Source: Pseudomonas sp. LP_7_YM (GTDB taxonomy: Bacteria; Pseudomonadota; Gammaproteobacteria; Pseudomonadales; Pseudomonadaceae). Taken from it: a stretch of 64,000 nucleotides of DNA. Below the pieces are notes generated by a model. It did no database searches, had not been told where the DNA came from, and saw only the letters and a program-made list of their open reading frames with translations. Location of the stretch: contig NZ_SOCT01000013.1 of the NCBI RefSeq assembly GCF_004364435.1, forward strand, positions 54,789 through 118,788, in the 5' to 3' direction. Below are positions 9,061 through 18,617 of this stretch, in pieces. Every line of letters starts with the position of its first letter. Within the stretch, counting starts at the first letter, position 1. Position numbers and translations under genes: made by a program.

Positions 9061-9549
9061 GTGGCCAACAAACGCTATGCCTGTATCGGTTTGTACAACC
9101 CCAAATCCCCGGAAAACGTCGGTTCGGTGATGCGTGCGGCAGGCTGCTACGGCGTAGCATCGGTGTTCTATACCGGCAAGCGCTACGAGCGGGCGCGGGA
9201 TTTCGTGACCGACACCAAGAAAATCCATCAGGACATTCCGCTGATCGGCATCGATGACTTGAAAAAAATCATCCCCCTGGGCTGCATTCCCGTCGCCGTC
9301 GAGTTGGTGGAAGGCGCGCGCTCACTGCCCGAATACACCCATCCGGATCGGGCGATCTATATCTTCGGCCCGGAAGACGGCTCGCTCGATAAAGAGATTC
9401 GAGACTGGTGCGAAGACGTGGTGTACATCCCTACCACCGGCTGCATGAATTTGGCAGCGACCGTCAATGTCGTGCTTTACGATCGGATGGCCAAGGGCAA
9501 CAACACCCGTTCCGGGCCACAGTTTGGCCGCGCCACGGATCGGACCTGA
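9061..9549 (+). CDS. SpoU/TrmH-family RNA methyltransferase
   Basis: 162 residues from the GTG at 9061 (ANKRYACIGLYNPKSPENVG). The motif NVGSVMRAAGCYG, then IYIFGPEDGSLD and the C-terminal knot motif PTTGCMNLAATVNVVLYDR define the SPOUT fold that methylates tRNA or rRNA with SAM. It lacks the N-terminal substrate-binding domain of larger TrmH proteins. GAAGAG lies upstream of the GTG. The exact RNA target is not predictable. Confidence 0.88.
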   Translation: MANKRYACIGLYNPKSPENVGSVMRAAGCYGVASVFYTGKRYERARDFVTDTKKIHQDIPLIGIDDLKKIIPLGCIPVAVELVEGARSLPEYTHPDRAIYIFGPEDGSLDKEIRDWCEDVVYIPTTGCMNLAATVNVVLYDRMAKGNNTRSGPQFGRATDRT

Positions 9550-9622
9550 TCGAAAACGCATTGAACAGTTTGCGCTGGCGGCAGTCAGCTTTAGGAACCT
9601 TACTTTTCATGGAGACCGCATC

Positions 9623-9994
9623 ATGAGCGATACCCCGATCCTTAAACGCGTCGAACGCCCGCTGCGCGATGAACCAGAGCAAAACGTCCAGGGTTGGGAG
9701 CGTATCGGCTCGCTGGCCGGTGGCGTGCTGATGATGGGCAAAGGTCTGCGCCGTGGCGGTATTTTCGGCCTGGTGCAACTGGCCATTGGGGGTGCAGTGC
9801 TGGCCCGTGGCATCACTGGCCACTGCTCGGCCAAGTCTTTGCTGGAAAAAAGCCGTAGCGAGATGGACGTGGCACGTGCACGCATTGAAGAAGCGGGCGC
9901 CGAGCTGAGCAAGCTCAAGACCAAGGCAGAAGTCGCTGCAGAAGAAGCTGTGGTGAAGAGCATCGATTCGGTCAACGGCCCGCAGGGCGTATAA
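9623..9994 (+). CDS. DUF2892-type membrane protein
   Basis: 123 residues, start ATG 9623 preceded by GGAGA. It has two short hydrophobic stretches: one around IGSLAGGVLMMGKGL and one around GGIFGLVQLAIGGAVLARGITG. An amphipathic, Ala/Glu/Lys-rich probable coiled coil follows (residues 75-115). The N-terminal half resembles DUF2892 (YgaP-like inner membrane) proteins. Function unknown. Confidence 0.7.
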   Translation: MSDTPILKRVERPLRDEPEQNVQGWERIGSLAGGVLMMGKGLRRGGIFGLVQLAIGGAVLARGITGHCSAKSLLEKSRSEMDVARARIEEAGAELSKLKTKAEVAAEEAVVKSIDSVNGPQGV

Positions 9995-10103
9995 GCCCGA
10001 TCCGCGTTTCAGGAAGCGCACTTTCCGCGATCCCGGTGGACCTCTCGGCAGGCCCGCCACCCCAGGTCAGTGCGCTCAGGCCCCGAACTGACAGCTTGCA
10101 GCA

Positions 10104-10553
10104 TCAACCCGCGCGAAATATCAGGTAATCCTCCCAATCGTCTTGCGCCACGCTCTTTTCGCTGAGCATACGACCGGATCGAGAAATGCGCTGCTTGTGG
10201 ACCTGATTCCGGTCGCCACACACCAGAGGGTGCCAAAGCGGCAAATCCTTACCCTCGCTGACCAGCCGATAGCCACAGGTGGGGGGCAACCACTTGAACT
10301 CGTCAGCCTGGCCCGGGGTGAGTTGAATGCAGTCGGGCACCAGTGCGCGACGATTCGGATAATCGCTGCACTGGCAGGTTTTCAGGTCCAGCAATTTGCA
10401 GGCGATGCGGGTGTAATAGACGCCGCCGTCGTCCTCGTCCTCAAGCTTGTGCAGACAACACAGACCGCAACCGTCGCACAGGGACTCCCACTCGACCGGA
10501 TCGAGTTGCGTGAGGGTTTTATGCATCCAGAACGGTTCGACTTTGGCGGTCAT
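10104..10553 (-). CDS. YcgN family cysteine-cluster protein
   Basis: 149 residues. The cysteine pattern CDGCGLCCLHK near the N-terminus, then ACKLLDLKTCQCSDYPNR, PDCIQL and WLPPTCGYRL is diagnostic of the YcgN/UPF0260 family (zinc- or iron-binding cluster of the CxxCxxCC type). Start chosen at ATG 10553 (MTAKVEPFW). The open frame further upstream adds a non-conserved arginine-rich stretch. Biochemical role unknown. Confidence 0.9.
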   Translation of the reverse strand: MTAKVEPFWMHKTLTQLDPVEWESLCDGCGLCCLHKLEDEDDGGVYYTRIACKLLDLKTCQCSDYPNRRALVPDCIQLTPGQADEFKWLPPTCGYRLVSEGKDLPLWHPLVCGDRNQVHKQRISRSGRMLSEKSVAQDDWEDYLIFRAG

Positions 10554-10829
10554 GATTTGGCGGGAATCAGCATCGGGTGATGGAAGGGCCGCCAGTCTAG
10601 AGGTACATCGCAGCGGGGCCAAGCGCTGGCGACTGTCGGTAAGCACAGACTTGTCAGAAGACAGCCAGCGCAGTAGTTTTAGGCCCCCGCGAGTGCAAGC
10701 CAAAGCACCTTCGCGTTAACGCACCACCTCCTGTACCGACGATGCCTGCCGTCCACGGCCCATCTGATTGATTCCAATCCTCGCCTTTGCGGCGAGCGGC
10801 CACCTCTACCTTTCAGGATCAGAAATTTC

Positions 10830-11423
10830 ATGAGCGCCAACTCTCGCGTTGCCGAATACCCCATTCACCCTCAGTTCATCGAGCGCTGGTCGCCACGGGC
10901 CTTCAACGCTGAAAACATCCCTCAAGACACACTGCTGAGCTTCTTCGAAGCGGCGCGCTGGGCGCCGTCGGCATACAACTCGCAGCCTTGGCGCTTTCTC
11001 TACGCCCGCCGCGACACCCCAGATTGGCAGCGCTTTCTGGGTCTGCTCAATGAATTCAACCGCGGCTGGGCGCAGCATGCATCGGCGCTGGTGATCATCC
11101 TCTCCAAAACCACCTTTACCGCGCCCGGCGCCAGCGAAGAGACGCCTGCGCTCTGGCACACCTTCGACACCGGTACAGCCTGGGGCTATCTGGCACTGCA
11201 AGCCAGCCTTAGCGGCTGGCACACCCACGGCATGGCCGGTTTCGATCAGGAGCTGACCCGCACCGAACTGAAAATCCCGGAAAATTACGCACTGCATGCC
11301 GCGCTCGCGATCGGCAAACTGGGTGACAAGGCGGGCTTGGCCGACTACCTGCAAGCCCGCGAAGCTCCGGGCCCTCGCCGTCCGGTAGCGGAACTGGCGG
11401 CTGAAGGAGACTTCAATCTGTAA
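10830..11423 (+). CDS. nitroreductase family FMN oxidoreductase
   Basis: 197 residues. RWSPRAFNAENIP and FFEAARWAPSAYNSQPWRF are the FMN-binding N-terminal motifs of the nitroreductase family. AWGYLALQASLSGWHTHGM and ALAIGKLG in the second half also fit. It probably uses NAD(P)H to reduce nitro or quinone compounds; the substrate is unknown. Full length with a normal start. Confidence 0.9.
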   Translation: MSANSRVAEYPIHPQFIERWSPRAFNAENIPQDTLLSFFEAARWAPSAYNSQPWRFLYARRDTPDWQRFLGLLNEFNRGWAQHASALVIILSKTTFTAPGASEETPALWHTFDTGTAWGYLALQASLSGWHTHGMAGFDQELTRTELKIPENYALHAALAIGKLGDKAGLADYLQAREAPGPRRPVAELAAEGDFNL

Positions 11424-11576
11424 CCCGGCGCGATGATCTGCAGGCGTATAGCGATCTGTGCAGCCGAAGTGTGGAAACGGATTCATTTGCGGTCAGGGGT
11501 ACAGCGACGCAGATTCAGCGTCGGCCTCCTTTTTCGCAAATGAGTTCGCTACCGCAGGGCCTCCAGGCAACGGGCC

Positions 11577-12509
11577 TCAATATCCCTTCGCGAAATCCAC
11601 TTCCCCACGCAACGCCTCACCCGCAGTGAACGCCTTGAGGTTATCAGCGAACAGCCCGGTCATCGCCCGCGGCGAACTCGGCCCCGAGCTGTGGCCCGTC
11701 AACAGCAGGCCCCAGGCTGTCCAGAATGGATGGCGCTGCGGCAAGGGCTCCTGACGGCAAACGTCGATCACTGCGCCCGCCAGATGGCCTTCCTTCAACG
11801 CATTGACCAGATCGGCATCCACCACCGCCACGCCACGTCCGACGTTTATAAATAACGCCGACGGCTTGAATTGGGCGAACAGCTTCGCGTCGTAGATATC
11901 GTGGGTCTGCGGTGTATTGGGCAACAGGTTGATGACGAAATCGACCTCGCTCGCCAGCCGTGGCAAATCATCGAGCGCGCCGACTTCAACGAAAGGCGCC
12001 AACGTGCGGGGCGTCGAGGCAATGCCGTACAGCTCGACGCCAAAGGGCACCAGAAACTGCGCCACGTTGACACCGATATCTCCGGTGCCGACGACCAGCG
12101 CCTTACGTCCGGCCAGGCTCTGGCCCATCCGGTCATCCCATTTGCGCTCGACCTGACTCACCAGCCGCGCCAGTACCTCACGCTCGTGCACCAACATGTA
12201 GGTCAGCACGAATTCGGCCATGACCTGACCAAAGATCCCTACCGCACGGGTCAGCCGATAGTCACGGTTAAGACCTTCGGCCAGCAGTGGCGTGATGCCA
12301 GCCCAGGTCGATTGCAGCCATCGAGGTTTGTGACCCTGACGCAACAGGTTTGCCAACAGATCAGGCTGGCCCAGCCAGACCGGCGCATCGCCAGCCATTT
12401 TCGCCAGTTCGGCGGAGTCGCCGCTGCTGAGCACTTCGATATGGGGAGCAGCCTTGCGCAGTAATTCGGTGTAAACAAGGTAATCGTGTTCGGCAATCAG
12501 AACGCGCAT
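11577..12509 (-). CDS. D-2-hydroxyacid dehydrogenase
   Basis: 310 residues of the D-isomer-specific 2-hydroxyacid dehydrogenase family. NAD(P)-binding loop VVGTGDIGVNVAQFL, then NLLPNTPQTHDIYD, FINVGRGVAVVDADLV and DVCRQEPLPQRHPFW with the catalytic Arg/Glu/His region. The sequence near the start (MRVLIAEHDYLVY) and the sparse N-terminal substrate domain resemble the glyoxylate/hydroxypyruvate reductase A-like group. The next gene upstream on the same strand is ycgL. Confidence 0.9.
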   Translation of the reverse strand: MRVLIAEHDYLVYTELLRKAAPHIEVLSSGDSAELAKMAGDAPVWLGQPDLLANLLRQGHKPRWLQSTWAGITPLLAEGLNRDYRLTRAVGIFGQVMAEFVLTYMLVHEREVLARLVSQVERKWDDRMGQSLAGRKALVVGTGDIGVNVAQFLVPFGVELYGIASTPRTLAPFVEVGALDDLPRLASEVDFVINLLPNTPQTHDIYDAKLFAQFKPSALFINVGRGVAVVDADLVNALKEGHLAGAVIDVCRQEPLPQRHPFWTAWGLLLTGHSSGPSSPRAMTGLFADNLKAFTAGEALRGEVDFAKGY

Positions 12510-12643
12510 GGATTCAAAACTCAAAGAAACAGGACATGCGACCGCTGGACTTCGGCGCCCACGCTTTATTGAAAACGAGGCAGCCCGGGAACGCACAGCG
12601 GTCCGGTGAACCCCTGCGCTGAATTGCAGGGTTGGAAAATCGG

Positions 12644-12937
12644 TCAGATTGGGTCGTTGCGGCGCAGCAGCTCTTCAGGCAGATGCTCGATGTACTCGTC
12701 TTCGGCCGGCGGCATCTGCAAGTGGTAGCCCTGCTTTTCCAGGTTGGCCAGAACCGCGTGGATATCCTCGCGGGCCAAGGTGCGCTCCGGCGTCAGGACA
12801 AGGTCGAACGCATGCTGTGGCTTGCCAAATGCGCCAAGCAGTTCGTCCGGCACGCGCTCGAGCGCGTCGCTCTTGAGCACATACAGGTACATACCGTTTC
12901 TGCGGGGGCTGCGATAAATGGAGCAGATACGTTTCAA
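12644..12937 (-). CDS. YcgL domain protein
   Basis: 97 residues with the hallmarks of the YcgL family: an N-terminal CSIYRSPRRNGMYLYV, a central DLVLTPERTLAR and a C-terminal acidic tail ending EELLRRNDP. Its start overlaps the rnd stop by four bases, a conserved arrangement in gammaproteobacteria. The molecular function is unknown. Confidence 0.93.
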   Translation of the reverse strand: MKRICSIYRSPRRNGMYLYVLKSDALERVPDELLGAFGKPQHAFDLVLTPERTLAREDIHAVLANLEKQGYHLQMPPAEDEYIEHLPEELLRRNDPI

Positions 12938-14067
12938 GGCTGTTCTCCGGGGTTGGCCAGGCTGTCGAGCAGCATCTGACCCATCAACTCGCGGCGCCAG
13001 CCACGCAGCGAATCGGGCAGTTTATAGGGACCGTCAGGGAAACCGGTCTTGAGCAGGGCTTCGAGGGTTTTCTTGCGCAGCATCAGTTCCGGCGCCATGT
13101 CGAGGCGTTCTGCTTGCTGCTGGCCCAGGGCACGCAGGCTTTTCAAAACATTCGAGGCTTCGATCGGCAGCGGCTCGGGCACTGCCGGCGGCCACAGATC
13201 AGCAGACACGCTGCCAGCCTTCTTGATCAACTCCAGCAGAAACTCACCGTCCTGGCGCACGGTCTTTGGGTGCATGTCCTCGATCTTAGCCAGCGCGGCG
13301 AGGTTGTCCGGCTGACTTTTGGCCAGCGGCCACAACGATTGCTCGCGCAATATCCGGTTGCGCGGCTGATTACGCAGGCGGGCTTGTTGCTCGCGCCAGG
13401 CGCACAATTCACGCAGCACGTTCAACTGCGCGCGGGAGAGCTTCCAGGCCAGCTTGGCTTCACGGTAGACCTCATACGGGTCGGTCTCACGGCGCAAATT
13501 GGCGACCAGTTCTGCGCCGTCTTCCAGTACCCAGGCATATTTGTCGTCGGACAGGCGCGGACGCAGCAGGCTGTAGACTTCCGCCAGGTGCACGGCGTCT
13601 TCGGCGGCGTAACTGATCTGCGTTTCCGACAGTGGACGCTGCAGCCAGTCCGAACGGGTTTCGCCCTTGGGCAACTCGATGTTCAGCACTTCCTGTACCA
13701 GCCGTGAATAGCCCATCGAGAAACCGAGGTTCAGGTAAGCAGCGGCCAGTTGGGTGTCGAACAAAGGTGCGGGCAGACTGCCAGTCAGACGCAGCAGAAC
13801 TTCGAGGTCTTCACTGCAGGCATGAACCACCTTGATGACGTCGGGGTTTTCCAGCAGCGCGGCCAGAGGTTTCCACTCGCTGATCAGCAATGGATCGATC
13901 AGATAGGCACGCGAACCATCACCGATCTGAAGCAGCGCAGCGATGGGATAGAAAGTGTCGACACGCATGAACTCGGTGTCGAGCGCGACATAGGGCAATG
14001 TCTGCCACTGCGCGCAATGTCGGGCGAGGCTGTCGTCGTCGCGAATCCAGTGAATATCGATGGCCAC
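12934..14067 (-). CDS. rnd: ribonuclease D
   Basis: 377 residues, standard for RNase D. The DEDD exonuclease motifs are seen: ALDTEFMR, KVVHACSEDLEVL and SYAAEDAVHLAEVY, followed by HRDC-type helical domains. It trims 3' ends of tRNA precursors. The start is GTG at 14067 with AAGGGAGA upstream; the frame is open to 14109 but without a ribosome site. It forms an operon with ycgL through an ATGA overlap. Confidence 0.95.
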   Translation of the reverse strand: MAIDIHWIRDDDSLARHCAQWQTLPYVALDTEFMRVDTFYPIAALLQIGDGSRAYLIDPLLISEWKPLAALLENPDVIKVVHACSEDLEVLLRLTGSLPAPLFDTQLAAAYLNLGFSMGYSRLVQEVLNIELPKGETRSDWLQRPLSETQISYAAEDAVHLAEVYSLLRPRLSDDKYAWVLEDGAELVANLRRETDPYEVYREAKLAWKLSRAQLNVLRELCAWREQQARLRNQPRNRILREQSLWPLAKSQPDNLAALAKIEDMHPKTVRQDGEFLLELIKKAGSVSADLWPPAVPEPLPIEASNVLKSLRALGQQQAERLDMAPELMLRKKTLEALLKTGFPDGPYKLPDSLRGWRRELMGQMLLDSLANPGEQP

Positions 14068-14204
14068 ACGGCTCTCCCTTGAAGAATGGCGCGCAGTATA
14101 TATCGCCACAGGCGTTTACCGCGCATCCGTCCTGCAAGTCTTGAACAACTTCATCTTTGTGGTTTGTCGATCAGGCACAAAAGTGCGACCGCCCATCGGA
14201 TCGG

Positions 14205-14867
14205 TCAGCCATTCTTGCGCAGTATGTAAACGCGCCACATGGCATAGCCCGGCAGGAAATCATGATGGCCGACAATCCGGAAACCGGCTGCGGCAAACTC
14301 GGCCTGCGCCTCAGCACGGCATGCGACGAAGCGGGTTCGCTGCGCGGGTGTCCCGCTGACCGAGCGTCTCTGGCCTTCATGCCGCTTGCGTCGCCAGGCC
14401 GTGACGTTGCCGTCGACCCACAACGCGATGATTACGGTGTCGCGGGTGACTCGGTGAAACTCCTCCAGAATCGCTCCGCGTTTCTCACTGTCGGCAACGT
14501 GATGGAACAGCCGCATGCAGAAGATGCAATCCACCGAGTTGGCGGACAACTCGATGGAAAACGCCGAGCTTTGAAACGTGCGAATGCGGGTACGTACCTC
14601 TGCTGATGCCTGAGCCTCGGCGATGTCGAGCATCTGCGTGGACGGGCTGGCAGCCAGAATCACCCGGTTTGCGTGCTCCGCCAGCACCGGCCAGAAACGC
14701 CCCGATCCCGATGGCAGATCCAGCACCAGCCCAGGCTCGCCCGCATCACGCAAGGCCTGGCGCGCCAGCTGAGTATCGCGCCACAGGCTAAAGCGTCGGG
14801 CCAGCCCCTGCTCCCGGCGCCCTGCGTTGGGCCGCCCCTGGTCGCCGCCGGTCGCGGGCTCATTCAT
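14205..14867 (-). CDS. class I SAM-dependent methyltransferase
   Basis: 220 residues. SAM-binding motif LVLDLPSGSGRFWPVLA, then VILAASPSTQML, the post-I region VDCIFCMRLFHHV and the later VTRDTVIIALWVDG match a small-molecule methyltransferase fold. Its start lies inside the last codons of the upstream eptA-like gene (8-base overlap), so the two are translationally coupled. The substrate is unknown; context suggests envelope or lipid metabolism, but this is inference. Confidence 0.85.
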   Translation of the reverse strand: MNEPATGGDQGRPNAGRREQGLARRFSLWRDTQLARQALRDAGEPGLVLDLPSGSGRFWPVLAEHANRVILAASPSTQMLDIAEAQASAEVRTRIRTFQSSAFSIELSANSVDCIFCMRLFHHVADSEKRGAILEEFHRVTRDTVIIALWVDGNVTAWRRKRHEGQRRSVSGTPAQRTRFVACRAEAQAEFAAAGFRIVGHHDFLPGYAMWRVYILRKNG

Positions 14868-16509
14868 TAGCCAGCACTCCGTCCGTGTAGACTCCCCGGC
14901 AGCCAACAAATATATCCAGCGCCGGGTTATAGACGCTGGTGCGAACCTGCAGCAGGCCCAGCATGGAATGAAACAGGTTGTCCTGGCTCAAGGGCGCATC
15001 GCGTTCTTTTTGCAGGCAATGAGTGTCCACGGCAAACGCCTTTTGATAGTTGTCGGAGAACCAGGCAATCATCGGCACGTGTTTCTGTTGGTCCGGCGCC
15101 AGCATATAAGGCGTGCCATGCAAGAACAGGTTGTATTCGCCAAGAGACTCGCCATGGTCGGACACGTACAACATTGCGGTATCGACCTTGTTCTGATTGC
15201 TGCGCAAAATATCAATCAATGACGCGAGTACATGGTCGGTATATAGCAGGGTATTGTCGTAACCATTAATAATACTTTCCCGCGAACAGTTGTTCAGCGC
15301 GTTGCTTTCACAGACCGGCGTGAACTTTTCGAACGCTTTCGGATAACGCTTGAAGTACTCAGGGCCATGACTGCCCATTTGGTGAAGTACCAGCACGGTA
15401 TCTTTGTCCAGGTTATCAATGAAGTGCTGCAGGCCCTGTAGCAGGATTTCGTCGCGACATTCGTTGTTGGCGCACAGCACAGGATCCTTGAGGTTACTGA
15501 GGTCCTGCAGCGTCACGCGGTCGCACGTTCCCTTGCACCCAGACTGATTATCCCGCCAGATGACGTCCAGACCGGCGCGCTTGAGAACGTCGAGCATGCC
15601 CTCCTTGTTTTTCGCCGTACTTGCGTCGTAATCCTTGCGCCCTAGATTGGAGAACATGCACGGCACCGATACGGCGGTTTCGGTGCCGCAGGAATGCACA
15701 TCAGTAAAGGTCAGCACGCCGGGTTCTTTCTTCAATTGCGGGGTGGTATCGCGGTTATAGCCAAGAATGCCGAAGTTCTCGGCCCGCGCACTTTCGCCGA
15801 TTACCAATACTGTCAGCGACTTGCGCTTGTGCTGCTGCCAGTCGTTAGCCAGCTTGGCATCCTGACCGATGCTGACGAATGGTTGCTGCGCCGACTTCAC
15901 TTGCTCACTCAAATAGGTGGCCGACGCACCGATGTAATTGCTCGGCACGACCATCAGGCGCAATTCGTGGTGGTTGCGAAACAGCGACGACAAACCCTGA
16001 TAATTCATCAGTGCTACGCCGCCCATCACGCAGGCGCAGACGGCAGTGACAAGCACTTTGCTCAACACCTCTTGCGGCCAGCGACGGTACGTGACCGGTA
16101 ACGTCCAGACAATCAGTGACGGCACGCCCCCCAATACCAGCAGATAAACCGCAAGTTTGAAGGACAACAGATCGAGCACCTCTGTGGCATTGGTTTCCGC
16201 GAAATTGCGAAACATGCCCGCGTCGACCATGACGCCATACTCGCTCATGAAATAAGCAACACCGGCACTGATCATGAAAAGAGCAATCAACACGGGTTTT
16301 AATATGTGCCTGAAAGCAAAGAGCGTCAGAAAAATATTGAACGCACAAAAAACCATCACCGCAAAAGCACTGCGCAACAAAAGCCCCCTACCGTCGGAAG
16401 CGGTAATGGCGAACACATGCTGCCAGAGGGTGAGGTTGAACCCGGCCAACAAAAAAATACTGGCGAGCACGGTCACAAGCTCGGGACGAACTGCTTTTAC
16501 GTTCAACAT
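14860..16509 (-). CDS. eptA: lipid A phosphoethanolamine transferase (EptA family)
   Basis: 549 residues. Five N-terminal membrane helices (about residues 10-30, 45-66, 70-88, 113-136 and 152-169) are followed by a periplasmic sulfatase-like domain. Metal and nucleophile motifs: VIGESARAENFGILGY, SCGTETAVSVPCMFS (Thr nucleophile about residue 276-278), and SDHGESLGEYNLFLHGTPY. Paired cysteines in the soluble domain fit the disulfide-rich family. The enzyme moves phosphoethanolamine from phosphatidylethanolamine to lipid A and lowers polymyxin susceptibility in related species. Confidence 0.92.
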   Translation of the reverse strand: MLNVKAVRPELVTVLASIFLLAGFNLTLWQHVFAITASDGRGLLLRSAFAVMVFCAFNIFLTLFAFRHILKPVLIALFMISAGVAYFMSEYGVMVDAGMFRNFAETNATEVLDLLSFKLAVYLLVLGGVPSLIVWTLPVTYRRWPQEVLSKVLVTAVCACVMGGVALMNYQGLSSLFRNHHELRLMVVPSNYIGASATYLSEQVKSAQQPFVSIGQDAKLANDWQQHKRKSLTVLVIGESARAENFGILGYNRDTTPQLKKEPGVLTFTDVHSCGTETAVSVPCMFSNLGRKDYDASTAKNKEGMLDVLKRAGLDVIWRDNQSGCKGTCDRVTLQDLSNLKDPVLCANNECRDEILLQGLQHFIDNLDKDTVLVLHQMGSHGPEYFKRYPKAFEKFTPVCESNALNNCSRESIINGYDNTLLYTDHVLASLIDILRSNQNKVDTAMLYVSDHGESLGEYNLFLHGTPYMLAPDQQKHVPMIAWFSDNYQKAFAVDTHCLQKERDAPLSQDNLFHSMLGLLQVRTSVYNPALDIFVGCRGVYTDGVLANE

Positions 16510-16832
16510 GAAGAGGTCTTTGTGCCTGGAAAGAATAGTCGATCAAGAGGATAGACACTCTTTCGACACGGCCGACTTTAGGCAACCGGCTATAAATTTT
16601 TCGTGAAAAGGATGAGAACGGAAGGTGGGGTTCAGGTTGTTTTATTGCAGCAGGATTTTCTGTTGCCAAGACGGCTTCTACACCGATCGTTTGCATGCAG
16701 GCACCCGACCCAGGCACGTCGCAGTTCCTGTAGGAAGCGCGGAGGTTATGACGGCAGCGAAAGCGGTGGGTCAGTCAGCGCAACGTCGCCTGACACACAG
16801 CTTTCGCCACTGTCGCACGGCTCCAGCAGCTC
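16510..16832. other. intergenic region upstream of eptA
   Basis: No convincing gene. The half next to 16510 is AT-richer and should hold the leftward eptA promoter, but I see no clear PmrA-type direct repeat. The rest shows no strong hairpin. Confidence 0.4.
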
Positions 16833-18503
16833 TCACAGGCTCAGCGGCGCACGCGCTTCTTCGGCGTGACGCGATTTATGGCTACGAGCCTCGCTCGCCA
16901 CGGCATCCTCGATAATCATCTGTGCTGCCTTCTCGGCAATCATCACCGTGGGCGAGCAGGTGTTTCCGGAAGTGATGGTGGGCATGATCGAGGCGTCGAC
17001 CACGCGAAGTCCCGCCACCCCGTGAACCCGCAGACGCTCGTCCACCACCGCGTCAGGCCCCTGCCCCATCCTGCACGTGCCGACCGGGTGAAAAATGGTG
17101 GTGCCAATGAGACTGGCGGCCTGGCGCAACGCTTCCTCGGTTTGCAGTGTGGCCCCAGGCAGATACTCGACAGGGTGGTAACTTGCCAGAGCAGGCGCGG
17201 CGGCGATGCGGCAGGTCAGGCGGATTGCGTCGGCGGCGACTTTCAGGTCGGTTTCGTGGCTGAGGTAGTTCGGGCGAATCACGGGCACGGCGTCTGCCAG
17301 TGGCGAGCGGATTTGCACAGTACCGCGGCTTTGCGGACGCAGGTCGCACACCGATGCCGTGAATGCGGGGAAGCCGTGCAAGGGCTCGCCAAAGCGCTCC
17401 AGGGACAATGGCTGCACGTGATACTGCAGATTCGCCGAGGTCTGCTCCGGCCCGGAACGAGCGAACGCGCCCAACTGACTCGGCGCCATCGCCAGCGGAC
17501 CACTGCGATTGAAGGCATAACGCAGCCCCATATGCATCTTGCCCCACAGGCTGCCCGCCATCTGGTTCAGGGTATGGCCGTTGCTGACCTTGTAGATCAG
17601 CCTCAGTTGCAAGTGGTCCTGCAAGTTGCCGCCAACACCCGGCAATTCATGGCGCACACCGATGCCAAGCCTTTCCAGCAAGGCACGCGGGCCAATCCCT
17701 GAGCGCTGCAAGACCATGGGGGAACCGATCGATCCGCAACACAGAATGATTTCTCGCCTGGCGCGCAGCTTCTGTAGTTGATCGCCCACCTTCGCCAGCA
17801 CCGCACTCGCTCGCCCGTTTTCGAATTCGAGTCGCGACACTTCGGCGTTGGTCATCACCGAAAGGTTTGGTCGCTGCAGGACTGGACGCAGGAACGCTTT
17901 GGACGCATTCCAGCGCACGCCGCGCCGCTGGTTAACCTGAAAGTAGCTGCAGCCTTCGTTGTCGCCGCCGTTGAAATCGGCAATCGAGGTGATGCCGGTC
18001 TGCGCCGCAGCCTCGCGAAAGGCATCGAGCAAGGTCCACGACAGGCGCTGCTGCTCGACCCGCCACTCGCCTTGCGCACCATGCATGTCGGCGTCTCCGC
18101 CGAAATGGCTTTCCGAGCGTTTGAAGATCGGCAGCACCTCCTGCCAGCTCCAGCCCTTATTGCCCTCAGCCGCCCAGCCATCATAGTCGCGGGCCTGCCC
18201 GCGCATGTAGATCATGCCGTTGATCGACGAACAACCGCCGAGCACTTTACCGCGCGGATAGCTCAGCGCGCGTCCGCTCAGGCCAGGCTCGGCCTCGGTC
18301 TTGAAGCACCAGTCGGTGCGAGGGTTGCCGATGCAGTAGAGGTAGCCCACCGGGACGTGGATCCAGGCGTAATTGTCCTGCCCGCCCGCTTCGAGCAGCA
18401 GCACACGATGAGCAGGGTTACGTGACAGTCGGTTGGCCAGCAGGCAGCCGGCCGGGCCCGCGCCGACGATCACATAGTCATAGAGCACACTGTCCGTTTG
18501 CAT
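16833..18503 (-). CDS. GMC family oxidoreductase (choline dehydrogenase-like)
   Basis: 556 residues. FAD-binding Rossmann motif DYVIVGAGPAGCLLANRLS near the N-terminus, the GMC signature PRGKVLGGCSSINGMIYMRG at about residue 77, and the C-terminal catalytic region with FHPVGTCRMG and a second GMC motif near SGNTCSPTVMIAEKA. Such enzymes oxidise alcohols to aldehydes, passing electrons to the respiratory chain or oxygen. Start ATG 18503, with GAGGG upstream. No betaine genes lie nearby, so choline itself is not implied. Confidence 0.9.
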   Translation of the reverse strand: MQTDSVLYDYVIVGAGPAGCLLANRLSRNPAHRVLLLEAGGQDNYAWIHVPVGYLYCIGNPRTDWCFKTEAEPGLSGRALSYPRGKVLGGCSSINGMIYMRGQARDYDGWAAEGNKGWSWQEVLPIFKRSESHFGGDADMHGAQGEWRVEQQRLSWTLLDAFREAAAQTGITSIADFNGGDNEGCSYFQVNQRRGVRWNASKAFLRPVLQRPNLSVMTNAEVSRLEFENGRASAVLAKVGDQLQKLRARREIILCCGSIGSPMVLQRSGIGPRALLERLGIGVRHELPGVGGNLQDHLQLRLIYKVSNGHTLNQMAGSLWGKMHMGLRYAFNRSGPLAMAPSQLGAFARSGPEQTSANLQYHVQPLSLERFGEPLHGFPAFTASVCDLRPQSRGTVQIRSPLADAVPVIRPNYLSHETDLKVAADAIRLTCRIAAAPALASYHPVEYLPGATLQTEEALRQAASLIGTTIFHPVGTCRMGQGPDAVVDERLRVHGVAGLRVVDASIMPTITSGNTCSPTVMIAEKAAQMIIEDAVASEARSHKSRHAEEARAPLSL

Positions 18504-18560
18504 GCATCCCTCGTCGATGTTTTTGTTTTTATCGAGGGGCCATCCTGATGTCTTTTGCGA

Positions 18561-18598
18561 CAAAACAAAAGACCGCCGCATGTTGCCATCGGGCGGTC
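18561..18598 (-). terminator. rho-independent terminator of maeA
   Basis: On the minus strand GACCGCC and GGCGGTC form a seven-base-pair stem, followed by TTTTGTTTTG. It lies 20 bases past the malic enzyme stop codon and before the GMC gene. Confidence 0.85.
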
Positions 18599-18617
18599 CT
18601 TATCTAGCCGAGCGGGT